Assembly: GCA_018883705.1 (NCBI GenBank)
Contig: JAHLFQ010000207.1
Span: 1 to 5,235 of the forward strand
Length of the DNA stretch: 5,235 nt
Origin: Candidatus Cellulosilyticum pullistercoris
GTDB taxonomy: Bacteria; Bacillota; Clostridia; Lachnospirales; Cellulosilyticaceae
Reading direction: 5' to 3'
This document shows positions 1 to 5,235 of the stretch, piece after piece (position 1 is the stretch's first letter; every line of letters begins with the position of its first letter). Below the pieces are notes generated by a model. The model was not told where the DNA came from and searched no databases. It worked only from the letters and a program-made list of their open reading frames with translations. The translations under genes and the position numbers were made by a program.

Positions 1-314
1 AAGGGATTTTAGTGAATCAGCATGAAAGTCCATATTACAAAGTATATGCAGATTCACTTCAAAAGGCCCATGAAAAGATAGTAGGATTCTTTTCCATTAC
101 TAGATTATATAATGCACATATCCCTACTTACCCATCTGGAAACTGGCTCTTTGGATTTGCTTCTAAAAAGTATGATCCAATAAAGGATTTAAAGGAAGCC
201 GATTGGGAAGCATTAGGTCTTGAAACACACTATTATAATACAGATATTCATAAAGGAAGTTTTGCACTTCCTAATTATGTTAAAAAACTACTTACAATTA
301 GTAAGACAACTTAG
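1..314 (+). CDS. speE: Spermidine synthase (polyamine aminopropyltransferase), C-terminal part, 5' end outside window
   Basis: SpeE transfers the aminopropyl group of decarboxylated S-adenosylmethionine to putrescine, giving spermidine in the cytoplasm. The reading frame is open from base 3 and begins G-I-L-V-N-Q-H-E-S-P-Y, a stretch that falls inside the SpeE methyltransferase-like domain. The GTG at 12 is therefore an internal valine codon, not the start. Recognisable family landmarks are IPTYPSGNW with the following FASKKYDP, and the near-terminal YYN..IH...FALP segment, which also ends E. coli SpeE. About 104 residues of an expected 275-290 are present. The catalytic aspartate and the SAM-binding glycine motif lie upstream, so activity and exact substrate (spermidine, thermospermine or another polyamine) cannot be judged. 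No terminator follows. The next gene begins 51 nt downstream, so the two are probably co-transcribed. Confidence 0.9.
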   Translation, partial: GILVNQHESPYYKVYADSLQKAHEKIVGFFSITRLYNAHIPTYPSGNWLFGFASKKYDPIKDLKEADWEALGLETHYYNTDIHKGSFALPNYVKKLLTISKTT

Positions 315-365
315 TATTAAATTATATCAATGAATCAATAAACAATGAATAAGGAGGAATAAAAA

Positions 366-1565
366 ATGGGAAGAGCGTTAATTATTGGAGCTGGTGGTGT
401 AGCTAGCGTCGTTGCACATAAATGTTGTCAAAACTCAGAGGTATTTGAAGAGATTTGTATTGCGAGCCGTACAAAATCAAAATGTGATGCTCTTAAAGCA
501 AAACTTGAGGGTGGTAAAACTAAAATTGAAACTGCACAAGTAGACGCAGATCATGTAGAGGAACTTGTAGCACTTATTAATAGTTATAAGCCTGATATTG
601 TTATTAATGTAGCTTTACCTTATCAAGATTTAACAATTATGGATGCTTGTCTTGAGACGAAGACACATTATTTAGATACAGCTAACTATGAACCACTTGA
701 TACGGCTAAATTTGAATATAGCTGGCAGTGGGCATATCGTGAAAAATTTGAAAAAGCAGGCATTACAGCTATTTTAGGTTGTGGTTTCGATCCAGGAGTA
801 ACAGGTGTGTTTTCAGCATATGCACAAAAACACTACTTTGATGAAATTCATTACATTGATATTTTAGATGCTAATGCAGGGGATCATGGCTACCCATTTG
901 CAACGAACTTTAATCCAGAAATTAATATCCGTGAGGTAACAGCTAAAGGAAGCTATATTGAGAATGGAGAGTGGGTAGAAACAGAGCCAATGGAAATTAA
1001 ACGTGTTTATGATTTCCCTGAGATTGGTGAAAAAGATATGTATTTATTACATCATGAAGAACTAGAATCTTTGGCACTTAATATTAAAGGGATTAAACGT
1101 ATTCGTTTCTTTATGACTTTCTCTGAAAAATATTTAACTCACCTTAATGTGCTTCAAAATGTAGGGATGACTTCTATTGAGCCTATCATGTATGAAGGAA
1201 AAGAAATTGTTCCATTACAATTCTTAAAAGCAGTTCTTCCAGATCCTGCATCACTTGGACCAAGAACAAAAGGTAAGACTAATATTGGTTGTATTTATCA
1301 AGGGGTAAAAGATGGTAAACCTGTGAAGTACTATGTGTATAATGTTTGTGACCATGAATCATGCTATAAAGAAGTTGGTTCACAAGCGATTTCTTATACA
1401 ACGGGTGTGCCAGCCATGATTGGAGCGATGATGTTACTTAAAGGGGAATGGAAGAAGCCAGGTGTTTATAATGTAGAAGAATTTAACCCAGATCCATTTA
1501 TGGATGCGCTTAATGAGTGGGGCTTACCATGGCAAGAAAGTTTTGCACCTAAGCTTGTAGACTAA
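366..1565 (+). CDS. Carboxynorspermidine/carboxyspermidine dehydrogenase (saccharopine dehydrogenase family)
   Basis: The 399-aa protein matches the carboxy(nor)spermidine dehydrogenase (synthase) branch of the saccharopine dehydrogenase family. These cytoplasmic enzymes condense L-aspartate semialdehyde with a diamine (putrescine or 1,3-diaminopropane) and reduce the Schiff base with NADPH, giving carboxyspermidine or carboxynorspermidine. Visible features are an N-terminal Rossmann nucleotide loop GAGGVA (residues 8-13), a second beta-strand ending ASRT (about 33-36), NVALPYQD (about 81-88) and the conserved GCGFDPGVTG near 138-147. Length fits the family (about 400). The start is secure: AAGGAGG at 351-357 lies 8 nt before ATG 366. 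The assignment is reinforced by the decarboxylase gene immediately downstream. The diamine substrate cannot be read from sequence. A related agmatine-using variant (carboxyaminopropylagmatine route) has been described and remains possible, as does saccharopine or lysine metabolism, though the neighbour makes that unlikely. Confidence 0.88.
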   Translation: MGRALIIGAGGVASVVAHKCCQNSEVFEEICIASRTKSKCDALKAKLEGGKTKIETAQVDADHVEELVALINSYKPDIVINVALPYQDLTIMDACLETKTHYLDTANYEPLDTAKFEYSWQWAYREKFEKAGITAILGCGFDPGVTGVFSAYAQKHYFDEIHYIDILDANAGDHGYPFATNFNPEINIREVTAKGSYIENGEWVETEPMEIKRVYDFPEIGEKDMYLLHHEELESLALNIKGIKRIRFFMTFSEKYLTHLNVLQNVGMTSIEPIMYEGKEIVPLQFLKAVLPDPASLGPRTKGKTNIGCIYQGVKDGKPVKYYVYNVCDHESCYKEVGSQAISYTTGVPAMIGAMMLLKGEWKKPGVYNVEEFNPDPFMDALNEWGLPWQESFAPKLVD

Positions 1566-1610
1566 TGTTTCTCTATATATAAGTAGTAGTAAATTATTTA
1601 AAATAAAACC

Positions 1611-1646
1611 TATATAAGAACGTAGCAGAAGCTACGTTTTTATATA
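1611..1646 (+). terminator. Long hairpin with U-tract between dehydrogenase and decarboxylase genes (terminator or attenuator)
   Basis: Bases 1619-1626 (AACGTAGC) pair perfectly with 1631-1638 (GCTACGTT) around a 4-nt loop AGAA. The stem can extend outward through one G-U pair (1618/1639) and seven A-U pairs to 1611/1646, giving 16 bp in all. A run of five T (1637-1641) follows the GC-richer core, as in intrinsic terminators. It lies 45 nt after the dehydrogenase stop and ends 10 nt before the next ribosome binding site. It may reduce read-through into the decarboxylase gene rather than fully end transcription. No convincing promoter is seen between it and the next gene. Confidence 0.7.
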
Positions 1647-1656
1647 TTAAGAAAAT

Positions 1657-1664
1657 AAAAGGAG
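1657..1664 (+). promoter_or_regulatory. Ribosome binding site deciding the nspC start
   Basis: AAAAGGAG ends at 1664. Two in-frame ATG codons follow, at 1666 and 1672. The first is only 1 nt from the GGAG core, too near for normal initiation. The second is 7 nt away, which is ideal. The start at 1672 is therefore preferred. Confidence 0.75.
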
Positions 1665-1671
1665 CATGAAA

Positions 1672-2805
1672 ATGGATTTAGATTTTAGCAAATTACCTAC
1701 ACCGTGTTATGTAGTAGATGAACGACTGCTTATAAAAAACCTAGAGCTTTTAAAATCTATAGAAGAACGTACAGGATGTCACATTCTACTAGCAACTAAG
1801 GCATTTTCCATGTACAAAACTTTTCCGCTTGTTGGTCAGTATTTAAGTGGCGTGACATCAAGTTCTTTACATGAAGCAAGGCTTGGATATGAGGAGATGG
1901 GGAAAGAAGTACATATTTATGCGGCGGCCTATCGAGAAGATGATTTCGAGGAAATCATGAAGTACTCTAACCATATTGTTTTTAATTCGTTTAAGCAGTG
2001 GGAGAAGTTTAAAGGACGTATACAAGACTACCCAAAGCATATAAGTTGTGGACTACGTATTAATCCGGAATATGCAGAGGTAGAAACCGAACTCTATAAT
2101 CCTTGTGCGCCTCAATCTAGAATGGGAATAACTTTAGCAAACTTTAAGCCAGAAGAGTTAGAAGGCATTGAAGGCCTTCATTTTCATGCCATGTGTGAGC
2201 AAAATGCAGATACTTTAGAACGTATTTTAAAGGTTGTAGAGGAGAAATTTGGTCCATATTTGAAACAGATGAAATGGATTAATTTCGGAGGGGGACATCA
2301 TATTACTAGAGAAGATTATGATGTTGAAAAGCTTATTCATTGTATTAACCATATTCAGAATACCTATGATGTTAAAGTATACTTAGAGCCGGGAGAAGCA
2401 GTAGCTCTTAATACAGGGTATCTGATAACACGTGTTCTTGAGATAATGGAAAATGAAATAGAGATTGCTATTTTAGATACATCAGCCACATGTCATATGC
2501 CTGATGTATTAGAAATGCCCTATCGTCCTCAAATCATAGGAGCAGGTATGCCTTATGAAAAAGCATATACCTATAGGCTTGGAAGTGCCACCTGTTTATC
2601 GGGAGATGTTATTGGAGATTACTCGTTTGATCATCCATTAAAAGAAGGAGATTTACTTACTTTTTGTGATATGGCGCACTATACAATGGTTAAAAACAAT
2701 ACATTTAATGGGATTAATTTACCGGCTATCATTCTTTATCGTGAAGAAACAGGATTCGAAATAGTGAAACAGTTTGGATATGAAGATTTTAAATCACGTT
2801 TATAG
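1672..2805 (+). CDS. nspC: Carboxynorspermidine/carboxyspermidine decarboxylase, PLP-dependent fold III
   Basis: This enzyme removes the carboxyl group of carboxyspermidine or carboxynorspermidine to give spermidine or norspermidine, completing the route begun by the preceding dehydrogenase. With the start at ATG 1672 it is 377 aa, the usual NspC length. The N-terminal alanine-racemase-like barrel holds TPCYVVDE (about 10-17) and the PLP Schiff-base lysine in LATKAFS (K43). Further landmarks are SSLHEARLGYEE (about 64-75), SRMGI (about 149-153), GLHFHAMCEQN (about 168-178), the phosphate-binding GGG at 206-208 and EPGEA at 239-243. The C-terminal beta domain has CLSGDVIGDY (C308, D312) and MAHYTMVKNNTFNG (Y337), the usual positions of the second-subunit active-site residues in this fold. 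All key residues appear intact, so the enzyme should be active. An in-frame ATG at 1666 would add two residues but is badly spaced from the ribosome binding site. Substrate preference between spermidine and norspermidine precursors is not resolvable here. Confidence 0.92.
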   Translation: MDLDFSKLPTPCYVVDERLLIKNLELLKSIEERTGCHILLATKAFSMYKTFPLVGQYLSGVTSSSLHEARLGYEEMGKEVHIYAAAYREDDFEEIMKYSNHIVFNSFKQWEKFKGRIQDYPKHISCGLRINPEYAEVETELYNPCAPQSRMGITLANFKPEELEGIEGLHFHAMCEQNADTLERILKVVEEKFGPYLKQMKWINFGGGHHITREDYDVEKLIHCINHIQNTYDVKVYLEPGEAVALNTGYLITRVLEIMENEIEIAILDTSATCHMPDVLEMPYRPQIIGAGMPYEKAYTYRLGSATCLSGDVIGDYSFDHPLKEGDLLTFCDMAHYTMVKNNTFNGINLPAIILYREETGFEIVKQFGYEDFKSRL

Positions 2806-2928
2806 AAAGTAAGAAAGAGAAATCGTTTAATGAAAGCAAAATTCTTTAGTAGGAGGCATGATTAATACAGCTAGAGAATATACTGAACAAAGTGGATAAG
2901 CCTATTTACTAGGAATGAAGGTGAGAGC

Positions 2929-3738
2929 ATGATGATTTATTGGTTAATTGCCCTTATTAGTTTGCAACTTTTTAAACGATTAAGAAGTGAACCTATTTCT
3001 TTAGATGGCGTGATGACTTATCTCATTCCATATTGGAAAGAGGGAGACGGAGAAGATAGAGTATTGGGCATCTTACAGCTTTTTATTGTGGCATGTATTA
3101 GTTTACTTAAAGCTATTAAAATAGTTGGGTTAGGAGAAAAAGTATTAGTTTTTCTCTTTACCTTCTTAAGTTTTATTTGGTTTATTAAGATTCTTATTAT
3201 TACAGTAGAATGGTTACAAGATTATTTCCATACCATGACGATAAATATTGTTTTTACCATTATGGTACCTGCTATGATTCTCTTTAACCTTAATCATCTC
3301 ATGGGGGCCTTAGAGATTAAAGTGTGTTTTATTGCACTTTTGATGAGTATCATAATTGTTTATACAGAGCTTATGGGTGTTGTATTAGGAATAGGAAATA
3401 GCAAGCATGTCACTAAGAAGATGATGAATAACAATAGCCTAAAGTTAAAAAGCATTTTTACCTGGTTTTTTATTATTTTAGGGAATTTATATACCCTCAT
3501 TTTATTTATTCAGTTTTACATGGATAAAAAAGCCCATCATTTTATTCAAGCAGAGATACTTAATAAAGAGTCTGCGGTAGACTTGTTTTATTATTTAATT
3601 GTTACTTTTACGACAGTAGGTTTTGGAGATATTAGCCCTAATACATTGCTTGCCAAAATGGTAACGTCACTTATTGCTATGTCCGGCATGCTATTTACAG
3701 GAATTTTTGTGGGATCCATTTTGAATTTAGAAGAGTAA
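2929..3738 (+). CDS. Polytopic membrane protein with C-terminal potassium-channel pore domain
   Basis: The 269-aa protein is strongly hydrophobic. Likely membrane segments lie near residues 2-15 (short), 45-66, 72-93, 104-122, 130-154 and 176-198. After them comes a pore module with a re-entrant helix (about 216-228), the filter TVGFGD at 229-234 and a final helix at 243-265. TVG[YF]GD is the potassium selectivity signature, so this is probably a K+ channel of the two-helix pore (Ion_trans_2) type placed at the end of a longer membrane region. No helix has the regular arginine spacing of a voltage sensor, and the protein ends three residues after the last helix, so there is no RCK/TrkA-N or cyclic-nucleotide regulatory domain. 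The start has AAGGTG at 2918-2923, 5 nt before ATG 2929 and 8 nt before the adjacent ATG 2932, so either may serve. It follows nspC by 123 nt with no clear terminator between. The first four to five helices match no family I recognise. Confidence 0.75.
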   Translation: MMIYWLIALISLQLFKRLRSEPISLDGVMTYLIPYWKEGDGEDRVLGILQLFIVACISLLKAIKIVGLGEKVLVFLFTFLSFIWFIKILIITVEWLQDYFHTMTINIVFTIMVPAMILFNLNHLMGALEIKVCFIALLMSIIIVYTELMGVVLGIGNSKHVTKKMMNNNSLKLKSIFTWFFIILGNLYTLILFIQFYMDKKAHHFIQAEILNKESAVDLFYYLIVTFTTVGFGDISPNTLLAKMVTSLIAMSGMLFTGIFVGSILNLEE

Positions 3739-3752
3739 GAAAAAAATGTTAT

Positions 3753-3782
3753 TCGACAGCAAAAGGTTAGGCATGATATACT
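3753..3782 (+). promoter_or_regulatory. Sigma-A-type promoter with extended -10, upstream of the papain-like gene
   Basis: A -35 element TCGACA (3753-3758, 5 of 6 matches to TTGACA) and a -10 element TATACT (3777-3782, 5 of 6) are separated by 18 nt. TG at 3774-3775 is placed exactly as in an extended -10. Transcription would start near 3789, giving a leader of about 58 nt before the gene at 3847. It lies in the 108-nt gap after the channel gene, so the papain-like gene probably forms its own unit. Confidence 0.6.
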
Positions 3783-3846
3783 GGATGGGCACTTTAGTAT
3801 ATAAGGTGTGACACTATGAGAAAATGACATAAGAGGAAAAGTAAGA

Positions 3847-4461
3847 ATGCCTAGTATATATATCTTATTAACTAAAACGAATTCTACGCTTTCTAGAGCC
3901 ATAGCATCCCGTACAAAAGAAACCTATGTTCATGCTTCTATTATTACGAGTAATCATTTAGAGTATGGCTATAGTTTTTCAAGAAGGAAAATCAAAAATC
4001 CTATTATTGGAGGCTTTGTCAAAGAGGAGTATTCGAAATGGGTTGAGTATTTTGAAGATGTACAATGCTGTATTTATGAACTTGAAGTAACAAAAGCACA
4101 ATATAAAAAAATAGAAGATATCATAAGATCATTTGATGAAGAAAAACAAAAATATAAATACCATTTCCTAGGTCTAGTAGGACAATCTTTCAATATTGAT
4201 ATTGAAAGAAAAAATAGATTTTTTTGTACTCAATTTGTAGCTCATGTATTAACCGAATCAGGTGCATTAGAACTTAATAAACTTCCCATACATACAAGAA
4301 GTGAGGATTTTAAAAATCATGAAAGGCTTAATTTACTATATGAGGGACCACTTGAGCCGATATTATTTAATAAAATTAAAGACATTTCTAAAGGTAAGGG
4401 GAGCATTAAGAAAAATGGATGTAACCCATCAACACCTGTGCAGCTATATAATAGCTTATAA
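3847..4461 (+). CDS. Permuted papain-fold (NlpC/P60-like, YiiX/YebB-type) cysteine enzyme, function unknown
   Basis: The 204-aa soluble protein has the layout of the permuted NlpC/P60 (papain-like) families, in which the catalytic histidine comes before the cysteine. The N-terminal beta-strand IYILLTKTN leads to LSRAIAS and YVHASI, with candidate H29. Residues 42-58 (YSFSRRK...PIIGGFV) resemble a segment I recall from uncharacterised clostridial homologues. The putative nucleophile C127 sits in RFFCTQFVAHVL at the start of a helix, followed by TRSEDF (about 166-171). The tail from about 185 is lysine-rich and probably disordered. No signal peptide or transmembrane segment is seen, so it is probably cytoplasmic. 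Relatives include amidases and peptidases acting on cell-wall peptides or lipids, but the substrate here is unknown. The start is supported by AGAGGA at 3832-3837, 9 nt upstream of ATG 3847. It has its own promoter and ends at a shared terminator. Confidence 0.68.
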   Translation: MPSIYILLTKTNSTLSRAIASRTKETYVHASIITSNHLEYGYSFSRRKIKNPIIGGFVKEEYSKWVEYFEDVQCCIYELEVTKAQYKKIEDIIRSFDEEKQKYKYHFLGLVGQSFNIDIERKNRFFCTQFVAHVLTESGALELNKLPIHTRSEDFKNHERLNLLYEGPLEPILFNKIKDISKGKGSIKKNGCNPSTPVQLYNSL

Positions 4462-4493
4462 AGAGTATGATGACACAAAAAATAATAAATCAT

Positions 4494-4547
4494 ATAGATA
4501 TAAAAATAGCTTATTTCTCTTTAGAAATAAGCTTTTTTTATATCTAT
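4494..4547. terminator. Bidirectional intrinsic terminator between convergent genes
   Basis: Bases 4494-4518 are the reverse complement of 4523-4547 with a single T/T mismatch (4507/4534), around a 4-nt loop CTTT. The core 4508-4518 / 4523-4533 is 11 perfect pairs. It is followed by seven T on the plus strand (4533-4539) and, in the other direction, by AAAAA (4502-4506), which reads as a U-tract on the minus strand. It thus serves the papain-like gene (stop at 4461) and the metal transporter gene, whose stop codon (4544-4546) lies inside the outer arm. Confidence 0.88.
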
Positions 4548-5235
4548 TGTGAATTAGAATCATAAGAAGAAATAGAAGTAGAAACGTAATTGGTATCTAC
4601 TGTAATAACGGTATAGTAAGTAGGATCAAGTTCCTTAACCTTTGTATCAATCATATGAGCAAGTTCTTTGGGCTTAATAGAAAAAGCAACAGGAACATTA
4701 ACATCAAAAATTAAATTAGAGTGTGTAGGCCCTGAAACAAGACGAAAATCATGAATAGAAAGTGAGGAGTCTATGGTAGAAACAATGTCTTTAATCTGAT
4801 CCTTAAGTGTATTAGTAAGAACATCATCTGTGATAATAGGATCAAGGTGAATGACTAAGTTAATACCCAGCTCTTTTTCAAAGTCTTTTTCAATCGTGTC
4901 AATAATATCATGACAATATAATAAGTTTGCATCAGCAGGAACTTCTGCATGAACAGAGGCAAAATAACGATTAGGTCCATAACTATGTAGCACAAGGTCA
5001 TGAAAACCACATACAACAGAATAACTCATAAGTTTTTCTTGTACTGTTTGTATCAATTCAGGGGAAGGGGCCTCACCAAGAAGGGGATTAACCGTTTCCT
5101 TAATGAGCTGAATACCAGAATAGAATACAAAGCAGCCTACTAAAATACCCATGTAGCCATCTAGATGCCATCCTGTAAACTTAGCAATGATAAGGGCAAT
5201 TAAGACAGCAGAAGTTGCAATGACATCATTTAAGC
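4544..5235 (-). CDS. Cation diffusion facilitator (CDF) family metal transporter, 5' end outside window
   Basis: CDF proteins export divalent metals (Zn, Fe, Mn, Co) across the cytoplasmic membrane by proton antiport. The frame is open to the window edge: 27 codons precede the ATG at 5150-5152, which is therefore internal. Visible residues begin LNDVIATSAVL, the transmembrane helix 5 region with its metal-site aspartate, then FTGWHLDGYMG and helix 6 (ILVGCFVFYSGIQLI), ending at the LLGEAPS hinge. The cytoplasmic domain follows. Counted from that ATG, it holds H51, H68, H81, H102 and D104 (FHD, VHAEVP, CHDIID, IHLDP), matching the metal-binding positions of E. coli YiiP. After IHLDPI a further 95 or so residues form a second small alpha/beta domain absent from YiiP (for example IHDFRLVSG, NLIFDVNVP). 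About 229 residues are visible, so helices 1-4 are missing. Metal specificity cannot be read, because the partner residue of the helix 5 aspartate falls two codons outside. The gene is convergent with its neighbour and shares its terminator. Confidence 0.92.
   Translation of the reverse strand, partial: LNDVIATSAVLIALIIAKFTGWHLDGYMGILVGCFVFYSGIQLIKETVNPLLGEAPSPELIQTVQEKLMSYSVVCGFHDLVLHSYGPNRYFASVHAEVPADANLLYCHDIIDTIEKDFEKELGINLVIHLDPIITDDVLTNTLKDQIKDIVSTIDSSLSIHDFRLVSGPTHSNLIFDVNVPVAFSIKPKELAHMIDTKVKELDPTYYTVITVDTNYVSTSISSYDSNSQ

Noticed and set aside
12..14. GTG as the start of the first gene
   Set aside because: The frame is open further upstream and the protein homology continues through it, so it is an internal valine codon of a gene cut by the window edge.
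1555..1583. Possible promoter TTGTAG-17-TATAAG for nspC
   Set aside because: The -35 matches only 3 of 6 bases and lies in coding sequence. The AT-rich background makes TATAAG expected by chance, and the hairpin downstream would stop such a transcript.
2854..3777. Shared 9-mer AGGCATGAT in two intergenic gaps (2854-2862 and 3769-3777)
   Set aside because: Flanking bases do not align convincingly. One copy overlaps a -10 region and the other an AGGAGG, so a common regulatory repeat is not supported.
3806..3814. Small dyad GTGT-G-ACAC downstream of the predicted promoter
   Set aside because: Four-base arms with a 1-nt centre are too short to call an operator.
3591..3902. 103-aa open frame on the minus strand
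   Set aside because: It overlaps the conserved channel pore coding sequence on the opposite strand, crosses the intergenic promoter, and its product has no recognisable domain.
4301..4552. 83-aa plus-strand open frame
   Set aside because: It is an alternative frame of the papain-like gene that runs through the terminator hairpin, and it has no ribosome binding site.

Overview
The window reads as chromosomal DNA from a low-GC Gram-positive, most likely a clostridial anaerobe (class Clostridia). This is inferred from the AT-rich, A/T-ending codons, the strong AGGAGG-type ribosome binding sites, the Bacillus/Clostridium-like SpeE tail and the short U-tailed terminators. The genus cannot be fixed from sequence alone. 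There is no sign of a phage, insertion sequence, CRISPR array, tRNA or rRNA.

Left part (1-2805, + strand): a polyamine biosynthesis block. It opens with the C-terminal third of a spermidine synthase (SpeE, 5' end outside the window). Next comes a complete carboxy(nor)spermidine dehydrogenase of the saccharopine dehydrogenase family, then a complete carboxy(nor)spermidine decarboxylase (NspC). The last two enzymes form the aspartate-semialdehyde route to spermidine, which normally stands in for the S-adenosylmethionine-dependent SpeE route. Finding both side by side is the most notable metabolic feature here. A 16-bp hairpin with a U-tract sits between the dehydrogenase and decarboxylase genes and could act as an internal terminator or attenuator.

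Middle part (2806-4493, + strand): a polytopic membrane protein ending in a potassium-channel pore (TVGFGD filter) follows after a 123-nt gap that contains a stray AGGAGG. Then, behind its own good sigma-A-type promoter with an extended -10, comes a 204-aa protein that looks like a permuted papain-fold (NlpC/P60-like) cysteine enzyme with a visible Cys/His pair.

Right part (4494-5235): a 25-bp inverted repeat with a 4-nt loop, with T-runs on both strands, serves as a shared terminator for convergent genes. The minus-strand gene is a cation diffusion facilitator metal transporter whose N-terminal membrane part lies beyond the window. Its cytoplasmic domain keeps the YiiP-type metal-binding histidines and carries a further C-terminal domain of about 95 residues.

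Apart from the polyamine genes the neighbours share no obvious pathway. The channel and the metal transporter both move cations, and polyamines are known channel blockers, but a functional link is only speculation. I see no clear undescribed multi-gene system.
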